A DNA stretch of 64,000 nt, from assembly GCA_029339505.1 (NCBI GenBank), contig JAQISU010000163.1, positions 5,847,501 to 5,911,500 of the forward strand, in the 5' to 3' direction. Under the pieces are notes generated by a model. It saw only the letters and a program-made list of their open reading frames with translations. It was not told where the DNA came from and made no database searches. The DNA is from Unio delphinus. Taxonomy: Eukaryota > Mollusca > Bivalvia > Unionida > Unionidae. Shown in pieces: positions 12,492 through 22,439 of the stretch (positions are counted from its first letter, which is position 1; each line of letters starts with the position of its first letter). Both the position numbers and the translations under genes were made by a program.

Positions 12492-12908
12492 AATTCCAAT
12501 GTTCTTCTGTCCAAGGAGTCACTCGAGGTTAAAGGAGTGTCTAAAAGAGGATTGTGATTGGAAGGGTGACTGTGAGGAGAATGACTAACATTGGATGCAA
12601 GACTCCCAATAGTGTTACTGTTGTTCCCGTTGTAAGAGTATTTCAGGGAAGGATTGGGAAGAAGATAACCGATGCAACTGCTGAGTAAAATGGTCCACAA
12701 ATGTTTGTCTCCTTGTTGCAAACTCAAATTAGCAATCGCTGTACCGATGACACAATACATCACAAAGATTTGACAGAAAAAGACGATTTGCGTTTTGGAG
12801 GACACGTTCTCCACACCGCACCCACAAGGGTTACTTTTGTAAATCTTGCTGAGAAGAAGTGGATGAAGGAGTAGTCACTGTGGTCGCTGAAGCTGTATTA
12901 AAGGGCAT
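12488..12908 (-). pseudogene. Small membrane protein of the element
   Basis: From an ATG at 12908 a Thr/Ser-rich leader runs to about 12835. One frame change then leads to a CGCG motif, SSKTQ and a hydrophobic segment of about 20 residues (IVFFCQIFVMYCVIGTAIAN). After that come NLSLQ and LWTILLSSCIGYLLP, and a Ser/Asn/Pro-rich tail ending at 12488. The pattern SSKT, membrane segment, LSSCxGYLLP recurs beside capsid genes in related elements. Its role is unknown; a virion membrane or accessory protein is possible. The stop overlaps the next gene's start. Confidence 0.6.
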
Positions 12909-12937
12909 GATGGTCACTTCTTTTTATAGTCGACGAC

Positions 12938-13700
12938 TTACGAAGCGTCAATCCAAGAATCAAAACCAGGAGGTTATCCTTTCCAACGTACTTTGACTTC
13001 TTTGACACGACGTTTTCCTACTTTACGGGTTCTTCTTTCGAGAATGCTTTCAATGTCGTACACGTCGTCTTCATTTTTGGTGACACGTTGTAACTCAGGC
13101 AAGTAAAACGTTCCTTTTAATACTTTTCCATTCATGTCTTCCAATTTATAGACGGTAGGATGACGATCACGCACTCGCCCAGTAACACGAAACATTTCGC
13201 TGGTCCAGTTGGGTAAGTAACCTTTGTCGAAAGTACGTTTGGTTTTGCCAATGCGTACCCAATCTCCAGGGGTTAACACTTCTCCACCTTTCTTGGGGAC
13301 AGCCATCGTTGTCAGGTGTCACATCTTGTGGGGTACGTCCAATGCTTCTATGGTAAGATTGATTGTAGGCTTGGACTAAGTGCGGTAAGACGTCGATGTA
13401 CTTGAGAGTGTGTTGATCCGTAAAATATTTCCACATGCGTTCTTTCAAGGTACGTTGAAAACGTTCCACGATACTGGCTTTGGTTTCAGGATTTTCGGTG
13501 GTGAAAAAATGAATATCACGTTTCTTTAATTCTCGTTGGAATGCTTGGTTCAGAAATTCGATGCCTTTGTCGGTTTGCCATCGAAGAGGGTGACGACCAC
13601 TTTGTTTCAACACCAGTTGCAAAGCTCGTACTAACTCTCCGTTCGATTTGACAAGTCCTTGTACCAAACCTGGCAAGATACCCATGCCGGCTTTCGCTAA
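12938..13700 (-). pseudogene. Retroviral-type (rve) integrase with chromodomain
   Basis: Polinton-type integrase, the enzyme that inserts the element. The readable part starts near 13690. It has the second catalytic Asp in LRWQTDKGIEF and the catalytic Glu in KASIVERFQRT, 34 residues apart by my count, then YNQSYHRSIGRTP. The N-terminal zinc-binding part and first catalytic Asp are missing. A frameshift near 13310 leads into TPGDWVRIGKTKR and KGTFYLPELQRV, which are integrase C-terminal motifs, and then a chromodomain-like end. A TAA at 12974-12976 interrupts that domain after VRWKG. Matching residues continue beyond it to another stop at 12938. It is inactive as it stands. Confidence 0.8.
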
Positions 13701-13793
13701 TCCTGTCAACACAGGAATAAGAAAGGGAAAAAAAATCCTCCGCGTTGCACCAACGTCTTTTTCTTTTGACGGACGGGTATTTGGAACACTCAC
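13690..13793 (-). pseudogene. Third, partial copy of a lysine-rich GG-motif protein
   Basis: This short N-terminal piece (RPSKEKDVGATRRIFFPFLI) aligns at DNA level with 13860-13930, inside the neighbouring lysine-rich protein, about 135 bp away. It then runs into the integrase remnant without a stop, suggesting a deletion that joined two genes. Confidence 0.5.
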
Positions 13794-13797
13794 CCTT

Positions 13798-14040
13798 TTA
13801 TTTTTTTTGTCGTGCCATCGTTTGATTTATAATTGGCATCACTCGATCTTTTGAAAAAGGAGGCATCAAATATCCTCCGCGTTTCACCAACATCTTTTTC
13901 TTTTGACGGACGGATATTTTCTTTCGAGCCCTCTGACGAAGAACGTGTCGATGTTTGGCTAAACGGGAAGGTAGTCCTTTCCTTTTCTTTCCTTTGCTTG
14001 TTCGTTCCACAATACCACTAACGTCAATGACTTGGTACAC
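13798..14040 (-). CDS. Small lysine-rich protein with GGYL motif
   Basis: An 80-residue, very basic protein. It contains RLAKHRHVLRQRA, KKKMLVKRGGYLMPPF and a basic end. Small proteins with a KKK..L..RGG(F/Y)L signature are common beside virion genes in Maverick-like elements. They may be core or virion components comparable in position to adenoviral basic proteins. That comparison is inference. It is one of two or three tandem relatives here (14068-14325 and 13690-13793). Confidence 0.5.
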   Translation of the reverse strand: MYQVIDVSGIVERTSKGKKRKGLPSRLAKHRHVLRQRARKKISVRQKKKMLVKRGGYLMPPFSKDRVMPIINQTMARQKK

Positions 14041-14067
14041 ACGCCCTTTTATCTACTTTTTTGGGAA

Positions 14068-14325
14068 CTAACGCTTCGTCAAAAAGGTAACGATGTGTTT
14101 CCCAAAATTGCCAAAGTAACCTCCTTTTTGGTGACTCTTCTTTTCCTTTAAAGGACTGCGTCTTTGGAGGGGATGACGTAGATGTTTTGCTAAGCGTTTT
14201 GTAGGATGACGAGATTTTCTTTTTCCTTTTCCTTTTTGGACAGAAGAACGGTGAGGGTTGTGGTGTACACTTTTTTGAGGAAACACCATTGGATGTTCGA
14301 AGTGGCACAGAGAATACTGATTCAC
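14068..14325 (-). CDS. Small lysine-rich protein, second copy
   Basis: An 85-residue basic protein with KRKSRHPTKRLAKH, a K-rich stretch and KGGYFGNFGK. It is related in plan to the 13798-14040 product: a basic RLAKH block followed by a K-rich block and GGY. An overlapping minus-strand frame (14024-14308) is Ser/Pro/Lys-rich and looks like a shadow. It lies in the same strand order as the other genes. Confidence 0.45.
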   Translation of the reverse strand: MNQYSLCHFEHPMVFPQKSVHHNPHRSSVQKGKGKRKSRHPTKRLAKHLRHPLQRRSPLKEKKSHQKGGYFGNFGKHIVTFLTKR

Positions 14326-14346
14326 GTTGTTGTTCTCAAGTCATTT

Positions 14347-14748
14347 TTATACTGGAATGCGACGCCACTGATTATCTTTCCGTCGTATCAACTTCATGAC
14401 AGGTAACACACGTCGTGAAGGGGTTAGTAACGGACTAGATCGGGACAGTTCTTGTTTGGACAAATCCAGTAAACTCTTTAACATGCCAGATCTTTCTTGG
14501 ACTTTAACTTTGGGGGCAGGTACTTTGTGACCAGCTGCTACTTCCGCTAATGTGAACGAGGGTGTCACCGGTGGAGGAGACGTTTTGGGAGACGCAGATT
14601 TCCAATGTTTCATCAAATTAGGAAGAACTGGTGTCAAATTGGATATGGATGGCATCACCCGCAACGGAGAAGTCGAAGAACCTGAGGCTACTGGAAACGC
14701 GGTCTCTGGTGCTGCAGGTCGTGGTTTACGAAGGTAAGGTTGCGTCAT
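14347..14748 (-). CDS. Pro/Ser-rich hypothetical protein
   Basis: 133 residues, with a start at the ATG at 14748. The N-terminal half is Pro/Ser/Ala/Thr-rich. The C-terminal half holds FTLAEVAAGHKVPAPKVKV and a basic helix ending RRKDNQWRRIPV. I recognise no domain. A lysine-rich frame lies just upstream (about 14755-14825). Its position between the ATPase block and the basic proteins suggests another virion or accessory protein. Confidence 0.4.
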   Translation of the reverse strand: MTQPYLRKPRPAAPETAFPVASGSSTSPLRVMPSISNLTPVLPNLMKHWKSASPKTSPPPVTPSFTLAEVAAGHKVPAPKVKVQERSGMLKSLLDLSKQELSRSSPLLTPSRRVLPVMKLIRRKDNQWRRIPV

Positions 14749-14835
14749 GGCCGATGTGCCTCTTTTGCGGGTGACAGCTTTTTCTGTGGACTTTTCTTTT
14801 TCTGTGTTTTGGTCTTGGCACCATTGTTTTTTTTC

Positions 14836-15219
14836 TTAGGGGTTCGTTTGGCTTTTTTTTTTCTTGGGGTGAACTTTGGGAATATTGGGATCCCATTTTA
14901 AAAGGGAACGAATGATGACACCTCCTAGAGAACCACTACCTCCAGGTTTCAATATGATTTGCTTCTTGATTTGAGTGTCGATGCGAGGATCGGCCAGATG
15001 CGTCAAGGCTACTTTGTTTCTGTCAAAAAAGCGTTTGTTTTGATGTGGAATGTGAATGATGCCTTGCAGTATTTGACGTGATTTCACCGTAAACCATCGT
15101 AAGACTTCTTTGAGACTGGCTTCTAAGACGTGAGCACGTATTTGTGGATTTCTTTCGCGACTGATACCGTACAAGGCACGAATCAATTTGATGGAAAGAT
15201 GAGACTGAAGGGACGTCAT
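14836..15219 (-). CDS. Basic protein with KKQIILKPGG motif
   Basis: From the ATG at 15219 the frame gives 127 residues. It has a helical N-terminal half (LIRALYG, SLKEVLRWF), then LTHLADPRIDTQIKKQIILK, PGGSGSLGG and a Lys-rich end. This resembles the widespread Maverick-element protein whose hallmark is a K-rich helix followed by a GG motif and a hydrophobic segment. The role is unknown, probably virion-associated. The same frame is open upstream into ATPase-derived sequence, which belongs to the frameshifted end of the preceding gene. Confidence 0.5.
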   Translation of the reverse strand: MTSLQSHLSIKLIRALYGISRERNPQIRAHVLEASLKEVLRWFTVKSRQILQGIIHIPHQNKRFFDRNKVALTHLADPRIDTQIKKQIILKPGGSGSLGGVIIRSLLKWDPNIPKVHPKKKKSQTNP

Positions 15220-15269
15220 GTTGACCCAAGGTTTTAAAAGATTTTTTTTTAGGACGTGTACACAACAGG

Positions 15270-15971
15270 TCCTCCCTCTTGACACCAGTTGTGAAACAAA
15301 TCGGTACGAAATCGCAAAAAATCGGGGTGGTGGGTGGGTGGGTTTTAAATCCACGAGTAAATAGGCGTGTGGCGCTTGAGTGGCATCATCGTACGCATGA
15401 GTCAGCCAAGGTGTTCCTAACTGTTTGGCTAAGACTTGCACTTGTGATTTATCTCGAGGACTTTAAACAAGACCACGTAATGAGCATTGAGACCAATGGT
15501 ACGATGGGCTTTACTTTGTTGAAATAAATTTTGTGTAATGTAAATGACACTGGCATTACGATGATGCCCTTTCCCGTAAACCAGTTTAATTTCTTCTTCG
15601 TCTTCTCCTAACATGTCATCAAAAATGACAGAGTGATTTTGACTAGGGTCAGACACGATCCCATCATCTTCTCTAGGAATACCTTCTACAAACACATTGG
15701 AATCACCTTGACTGTCTTGCAAGAGGCTGTATGCCGATTGCCACTCTTTGTAACACCACACGATGCGTTGAGGTGGACGATCGATCAAATGATGTTTATG
15801 TTCGATCAAACGTTTGACAAATTCGGTTTTGCCTGAACCGCTCGGTCCAGCAATTAACATGTTAAAAGGATGACGAAGATACAAGGCTTCCCAACTAGCA
15901 TGATCTAAGTGTTCGTCAATGACTTTAAATGTCGTGGAGGAAGGAGTAGTAGAAATAGCAGAGTTAGCCAT
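15270..15971 (-). pseudogene. A32/FtsK-like genome-packaging ATPase, frameshifted
   Basis: An ATPase that drives DNA into capsids in Polintons and large DNA viruses. The start is the ATG at 15971. The Walker A motif is MLIAGPSGSGKTEF. A Walker B-type motif is HSVIFDDMLGEDEE, and a sensor-like VIYITQNLFQQ follows. The frame ends at 15429, but family sequence resumes in another frame at about 15441 (LAKQLGTPWLTHAYDDATQ) and runs to about 15270. A single frameshift near 15435 therefore splits it. It is upstream of the basic virion-type proteins on the same strand. Confidence 0.8.
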
Positions 15972-16063
15972 AGTAGTGTAGGGTATGACACTATTAACAC
16001 AAAAACAGACACGACAAGAGGTTTTTATACTTTTTTTCAAGACACGTTTATTTCAATGCATGT

Positions 16064-16465
16064 TTAAATGAGAACAACAAGAAAGACAAAAATACATAAA
16101 AGCCAAATGGATAAATACAGGAATAAAATACACACGGAAACGATCAAAGTGGCATATAAACAAGTCACTGTACAACATTGTTTGGGTAACGAAGGTGTCC
16201 TAGAGGTAGTGTGTAATGTTCTTATAGTCTCTTCATGGGGTACAGTCACATAGGTGTCCTTTCGGAAGGGTCTTTGTCGGGGAATGCCCATGACAGTTCT
16301 GTCTTGAACAGAGGGATTGTCCTGGGTGACAGATTCTTTTTCTTCTTCTTCTTCTTCTTCTTCTTCTTCTTCTTCTTCTTCTTCTTCTAGCACTATCACT
16401 AACACAGGTTTAAAAGTGACTTTTTTAACTCGACGATGGATTTTACGAACACAACGCTTGGGCAT
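16064..16465 (-). CDS. Acidic-repeat membrane protein (hypothetical)
   Basis: From the ATG at 16465 it gives 133 residues. It has a basic start (MPKRCVRKIHRRVKKV), a run of 16 Glu encoded by a GAA/GAG microsatellite, a Ser/Thr/Arg-rich middle and a C-terminal hydrophobic span of about 30 residues (CLYATLIVSVCILFLYLSIW onward). I do not recognise a family. The triplet repeat keeps the frame. It could be a real single-pass protein or a chance frame in a decayed region. Confidence 0.35.
   Translation of the reverse strand: MPKRCVRKIHRRVKKVTFKPVLVIVLEEEEEEEEEEEEEEEEKESVTQDNPSVQDRTVMGIPRQRPFRKDTYVTVPHEETIRTLHTTSRTPSLPKQCCTVTCLYATLIVSVCILFLYLSIWLLCIFVFLVVLI
16338..16388. repeat. (TTC)n microsatellite
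   Basis: A trinucleotide run that reads as poly-Glu on the minus strand inside the 16064-16465 frame. Confidence 0.9.
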
Positions 16466-17347
16466 AATGGGATGCTTCGATTGTCCAAACCTCAAAATCC
16501 CAACTTTTCCAGTCACGTACATCTGTCCAGTGAGGATGTAAATCACAAGCTACAAACACATCTTCGTACGCCGCTTCCGTACGTAAAAGTTGACGAATCT
16601 TTTTTTCCTGTAGAGGTCGAGACGCATCCAGATGAAAGCGTAAAGCTTTTAACAGAATGAGTCTCTCGTGGACATTTAAAGGAGTCAACATACTGACTTT
16701 TTTGTAGGTAGTGTTCGTAAAGCGTCCACAAGGAATCAACAGGTAAACGAAATCCCAGAAAGCAAGTCACTAAAACACACACTACACGTCGACCCCATTC
16801 ATGGGACACAGTTCTTGTAATAAGTGTTCGTAATCCTTCACCGTGTGAATCTTCTCATTGATATCCTTCCACGGAATCCGTTTGATCACAAGTGATTAAG
16901 GCTGTGGCATGGTCGTTTTATTGTATACTTTTCTTATATCGAAGACCTTAAGTGTATTTTCTGCACAGAATGATTTAAAATCTTCTCCAAAAACGAAAGT
17001 GATTAATATAACGTGTAATTTCGTCCCACTGCCGTTCAGGGTAACGGTCAAGAAAGATCAAAACATCTTCAGATGTAAACGAACTAAATTCGAATCTGTG
17101 GAAGCTAGACTTGATCCAGAGAAATCAGACACGTTCGTTAATTTTTGTCACTTTCCTCTTGTGAACTTCACGACACAAAAGTTCTACAGCCACCCATTGA
17201 GATTTTTCTTTTAGCAAGGCCCTGCCAAACGTCCTTGTAGATCTTCTCTTGCAATTTGTGTGGTGATCCTTGACTATTGTGTTTTAAAGAGGGTTTATAT
17301 ACTGGTCTACGTTTGTCTCCAAGCCAAACTGGTTTGTTAAACGACAT
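16443..17347 (-). pseudogene. Unrecognised gene of element 1, multiply frameshifted
   Basis: From an ATG at 17347 (MSFNKPVWLGDKRRPVYKP) coding-like segments continue in changing frames. They include QWVAVELLCREVHKRKV, DVLIFLDRYPERQWDEITRY at about 17030, IHTVKDYEHLLQELCP at about 16840, and NVHERLILLKALRFHL to DFEVWTIEASHYAQAL, ending at 16443. The peptides look protein-like and share orientation, so I treat them as one decayed gene of about 300 codons. No domain is recognised. It lies directly downstream of the BIR-domain remnant and could be its continuation. Confidence 0.4.
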
Positions 17348-17365
17348 GGACCAGTATTGTCACTT

Positions 17366-17655
17366 TCAATCACTAGGGCCCACTAAAGGTAGGTATTGCC
17401 AATTCAGAGACCATCGAGCATGTTCCAGGTAAGCGGAATCTTTCTTTTCCCACTCGTAAATGGACACACTACAACTGAAACACTTGACTTTATCCCCTTC
17501 GCCCAAGTAGAAAAATCCGGCTCTGTCTAATTCTTCAGGAGTTGGTCCAAGTAGATATGTTGGCCAGTTTTCTTTGAAAGTTTGTATTCAGGCAAGCGCA
17601 CAGGGAACGAATATTCGTCTATCACAAGTTCATTTCGATACAGGTACGGTTAAAT
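17366..17655 (-). pseudogene. BIR-domain (inhibitor-of-apoptosis type) remnant
   Basis: The BIR fold binds caspases or their regulators and one zinc ion. The minus strand from 17578 gives FKENWP, then DRAGFFYLGEGDKVKCFSC, then WEKKDSAYLEHARW, ending in a stop at 17366. The spacing Cys-x2-Cys-x16-His fits BIR domains exactly. The fourth ligand, expected six residues after the His, is Trp, so zinc binding would be impaired. A frame change at about 17578 links it to a linker-like segment (DEYSFPVRLPEYK) to about 17655. No start codon or RING domain was found. It could be a captured anti-apoptotic gene of the element or an older host fragment. Confidence 0.7.
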
Positions 17656-18244
17656 TACCAGGAGGTTACTTTGGATTGAATGACATCCGTAGGATAGTAG
17701 CCGCATGGTCTCACGCGGAGATAGCATTGCTTTTGCATCAAGAGTGATTGAGAAGGTACTGTGACGTTAGGACACGTACGTACTCCAGAAGCCCGCTTCT
17801 CGACTACGATGTCTCATTCTCTCTGTCACTTTTACTTTGTTGCTGACCACGATGTCTACCAACAACTGTATTTCTTTATTTGATTTTTTTAAAATATAAA
17901 ACCCAAAATCCATTTTTTTAATAATCTACTCTTATTGGACAGCAGCGACAATGACATCTCCTCTTACCACAGTTGCTACACCTACAAAGGGGATCCTTCC
18001 CGAGACCAAAGTATGAGACAAGCGCAAGCAAGTTGTGAAGTTTAGTGAATCTATATAAACAACAACTGTCAAGCCTGCTATGTTTCAATTCTGTTTGTGA
18101 TAATAATTTATGATATTTCACATTCTCCCAAGTGGAAGGTTACAAACCGTACAAAAGTTATATGACTTTAGCTTTTGACACTTACACATACTTCTATCTA
18201 TCGTGTGATTAGTAGATTTGCGTTTTGGCTTCTGCCTGTGTGTG
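17656..18244. other. Unassigned stretch inside element 1
   Basis: No gene is recognised. A plus-strand frame around 17600-17745 looks peptide-like, but it overlaps the BIR linker on the other strand and has no start. A minus-strand frame at 17918-18121 ends in a Cys-rich cluster (CRCSNCGKRRCHCRCC) and is probably chance. A TATA-like CTATATAAAC lies near 18049. Confidence 0.35.
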
Positions 18245-19574
18245 AATTGTATGGTTTGTTTTGATATATGTATTTTCCTTGAATAGTGTTTAGGTGTGTT
18301 CCCAAAAAATAAAAAGAAGAAACAAATCTGAAAAAGTCAGTTTGAATTGAGGTTTCTCTTTGCGTATACCTTTTTTCAAGCTGTTAATACATGGCAGATT
18401 ACATCCGCATACAATATCAAAGTGAAAGGCCTATATACAAATGTCATTGCCTTTCTTTAATTCGGTTGTATTGCTTAGCCATCGTTAATCTTTATTTTTT
18501 TAAACGCATTTCTTTTTCAATAGACGATTTCGGGCTTTCTATTGTTGTAACGGTATTTATATTGTTTAGTTTGTTGCTGAAATTATCTATACTTTAGTCT
18601 GTAGCAAAGCGCTTAAGTTTCTTCAATATTTTAATTTCACGTTCACAAAAGGATGCCAAATTTGTCTTGAAAGAGGATTGAAACTAAATTACGCGGACGT
18701 AAAGAAAAACACCTCTTTGTTACTACAATTAGGTGTTGTTGTGTTCATTTTAATCATGCTTGCCGAATATCTTTGTGTTTTGCAGGTCATATTGTTTTTG
18801 ATGTAAATATTCACATCAATAGACAGACAACTTGGGTTTTTATCCTTGAGGTTCACTGAACTTGCTTCGTTAATTCGTACAAATCCCAGATTCACAAGTT
18901 TGAAAAGAAAAGAAAAAGAAAAAAAACCCCAATAACCATGCCACTTAATACTGCACCACTCCTGACTATACCGATGTGAGTGTGTACGTCAAAATGTTTA
19001 AGTGAGATGCAAATAAAGTGTCAGTTTCAAACGGCGAAAGAAATGTTACAATACACAACGGAGGGATATAAGTTCACATTCCAGTCTGCACTGCAATGGG
19101 AACAACTTGAGAACGTATTTATTATTTTGCCATATTACCTTCGTACAAAACATTACATCACCACTCATCATAAACAATTTCATTGGCTAGACTAACTTTC
19201 TTACCGCGTTCACTTCGAACTGACTTCAGTAGCTCTTCACCTAGTTTCGAGATAGGTCGTGTTTCACCGCTAGATTATTTATACATAAAAAAAGAAGTAA
19301 AACTAAAACAAGAACAATTGTACCCTGGGCGATCCCACGGAAATTATGTCAATTTTAGAGTCAAATACATCACAGCGTATTTGGATTAACTATTTTGTGA
19401 GAACATTTTAGTCGTATTTGTCATCGGTTCACTCTGGTGATATTTTAAAATCGTGGACCTTTCCTATGGAATTGATTTTCTAAGTGGGATGTGTGTTTCT
19501 TTGAATTTTTCTAAGGGAAAATATACCACAAAAACAAGCGTAAGTGTCCTGATTCTTTTCAAAAGTAGGTATAA

Positions 19575-19578
<4 letters not shown>

Positions 19579-19637
<59 letters not shown>
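19579..19637. repeat. (CT)n microsatellite in right arm
   Basis: Inverted partner of the GA run at 8170-8226. Confidence 0.95.
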
Positions 19638-19640
<3 letters not shown>

Positions 19641-19964
19641 CGTAATAGGTTTGATTGAAATCCTAATGGTAGATGTTCCCGTTTGAAGATATCTCTCCAA
19701 AATTTTAATCAGTAGGCACCATAATTTTCGTTTGTCATGTAATTTGTTTTTGAAACGCTACACTCTTACAAATAGTCAATCAGTAAATCGTTGGATGAAA
19801 TAAAATCTTGAGTTGACAAACTTGTACAATTCAGTTATCAGAGCTTTATCTTTATTTTTGGCACTGCAATGTGTCACGGATTTTTTTTTAAGCATGAGAT
19901 CTACCGTTTTTTAGAAAGGAAACAAATACAAAACTATTTCAAAAATGACGCGAGTGATCTTGCA

Positions 19965-22439
19965 TTTTTTTTTTTTTTTTTTGGGGGGGGGGGGGCACCA
20001 GACAGATGCCCCCTCTCCCTATTGAAAAAACTAAAAAAGGTTTTATGTGTATGTGTGTTCCCCCGATATGTAGTTTGGTATGTTTTTTATGAATTTTCTT
20101 TTAATTTAAACTAACCTGAATTTTTTCCCATCGGGATTATATAATAATAGGAAGATATTTTTATCCTTAGTGTTTCTCTATGACATTCCACCCGAACTCA
20201 AAGGTCCCTCATGGGTGTCTGTCTCAGTTTCTCAAAGTTAACCCTGGCTAGGGGTTTCCTACATCCTGTGTATGCTATTTGTGTTGTGCTATATGTGTTG
20301 CTATATGTATTCATATGAATACTGTATATTTTGTAAGGATAGCCATTCTTGTCAAATTTTTCCAGTTTTTCTAACCATATAAATACCTCTAAACGGTATT
20401 TATCTTAGTATATATGTTTTAGTTTCATTTAATTAATATGTTTTAATAATTTTGAATTTGGTACAAATCATGGTGTCTTAATTTTAAATTATATTGGTTG
20501 ATACCAATCTATTGTTTTACTGTTTGCTATATTATGTTCCATGTTTTGTAATTTCCTTATTTATATACTAGATCACTTTGATCGAAATGGGATTCGTACA
20601 ATTTCTTTATTATTGTTTGCACTTCACCCCTCTCGATACTATTTTGTGATCTTTATTTATTTATAATTAAATCCTTATTTTATTCCAAAAGATTATTTTA
20701 TATTTCCCTTTAAACGGGCTTTCTGTGTAGATTTTCGCAAATCTCCACAGAGTAAAACTCATTTCTCACCAGTGATTTTGTATGATAGCATGCTTATTTT
20801 CAAGAAAAAGAAAAAACGAGAAAAGGAAACAGATCTTAACTATAGAGCCTATCTAATCCGTGAGTTGTTTTGTAATGTGTATGTCTCTAGGTGAGCTTTA
20901 TTCCAAACTCTTTCACGGGCCTGTCCACTTCGCGTAGCGCCATGTGATATAGCCCCGTGCTCTCATTGCTCGTACTTTTCTCCTCCTGAGTTCCCTGAAC
21001 CCTCCTTATCTAAAATTTTCCCCATAGTTTTTAATTGGACCGCATGCTATCATATACTTAATAATAAAGGCTGATATTTCTTCTAAAATTGTCTTTGTAA
21101 ATTTTCCATCTAGATATAAGAGTTGTATGTTGTCATATAATTGTTTTTTTTTTAAATATTAGTGACAATTTTGTTTCTATCAATTTGAGTTATAAGACAT
21201 TCCGTTATAATATGTTTTTCTGTAAAAGAGAAATTTTTGCATAGTGGACATTTTGGCGACACTGCGATCATACGCCGTCGCACTGCTATTTCCCCTGTCA
21301 ACCATGCATCATGCATGTATTTGAACAAGGTACTTTGATTTTAATGGATCTGAGTTTGACCCAATTTCCCCATGCCCTATCCCAGTTAATATTCATGTGT
21401 TTTTGTTCTACCTTATTTTTGTCCTTATTTATTGTGTTTTGTGCTAGCCATCTGTATGTGCATTTTGTATCAGTGTCCCAAAATTCCTTTACATCTCTGT
21501 ATTTGAATAGTAAATCTTTTATTGATCTTAATTTCCTTGGCACTTCTAATAATTTTATTAAGTTATTATTCCTATATATGTCGTTTCTCTGCTTCATAGA
21601 GAAACCAAAATAATATATGTAGAGCCCATGCCAAGGTATTTTTGGCTCCACTTTAATCTCCTTAAATCGATTTAAAATGTTGGTGCATTTAATTAGGGTG
21701 GGGTGGGGGAGACCTAGACCTCCCCTCACCCCCTCCCTATATAGTGTATCTTTGGTTGTGTAATGTATTTTAAAAGCCCATAAGTAGTTAATAATCTCGT
21801 TATCTATATTTTTTAGTGTTGCATTTTTTATGTCTACTGTTTTTAATTTGTAATTTAAGTGCACATACATATAGTTTTTTGCAACTTGTGCTCGTTCCAT
21901 TAAGCATATTGGCAATGGTGCCCAGATTGTCAAATTTTTCTTAATACTTTCTTTTATTTCTTTTAAATTGTCTTCCAGTTCATCTTTTCCAAAATTTACG
22001 CCTAATGTTTTTATATTATCTTTAATAAGAAGAGCAGGCAGACCATGTTTCTTACCTCTCCAGTCTCCTATTAATAAGATTTCAGTTTTATCAGGATTTA
22101 TCTTAGATCCTGAAACTTTTCCAAATTTGTCAAATTCCTTTATTAGTTCATTATAGGATTTTCCATCTTGAATAAAGTTTGTGCAATCATCAACATGTTG
22201 TAACATCTTAACTTCTTCTTTAATGTTTGGAACTTTGATTCCTACAATATTTGGGTTATTCCTTACTTTGGTACTTAAGATTTCTATTGCTATTACATAT
22301 AATAGCATAGATAGTGGGCAGCCTTGCCTCACTGATCTTTGAATTTCAAATTTTTCCGTTTTTGCTCCATTTACCTGTACAATCGAGTTTATATCATTAT
22401 ACAGAATTTTGGTCCAATTTTGGAAATTTTCTCCAAATC
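19965..22439 (-). mobile_element. 5'-truncated LINE (L1/Tx1-like) inserted in the right arm
   Basis: The uninterrupted left arm shows where the right arm is broken. CTTGCA is present on both sides of the insert (19959-19964 and 22440-22445) as the target duplication. The plus-strand left border is a T run followed by a G run, so the element's poly(A) end is at 19965 and it reads on the minus strand. Only the C-terminal part of the RT ORF and a 3' region of about 1.3 kb remain. This is a typical 5'-truncated insertion. Confidence 0.85.
21298..22439 (-). pseudogene. LINE reverse transcriptase, C-terminal part
   Basis: The frame holds RQGCPLSMLLYVIAIEIL, the RT motif preceding the active site, then the active-site block MLQHVDDCTNFI, where most LINEs have (Y/F)ADD. 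KINPDKTEILLIG and a long C-terminal region with GLGLPHP and WDRAWGNWV follow. It stops at 21298. The N-terminal half of RT and any endonuclease are absent. The open frame continues upstream into the terminal repeat to 22500 by chance, which makes a chimeric reading whose first 20 residues belong to element 1. The clade (L1/Tx1-like) is judged from motif style only. Confidence 0.75.

Noticed and set aside
16909..17214. 101-codon plus-strand frame
   Set aside because: It is antisense to coding-like minus-strand segments of element 1 and has no recognisable motif.
17600..17745. Plus-strand peptide-like frame containing LPGGYFGLNDIRR
   Set aside because: It has no start codon and overlaps the BIR linker on the other strand, which has better context.
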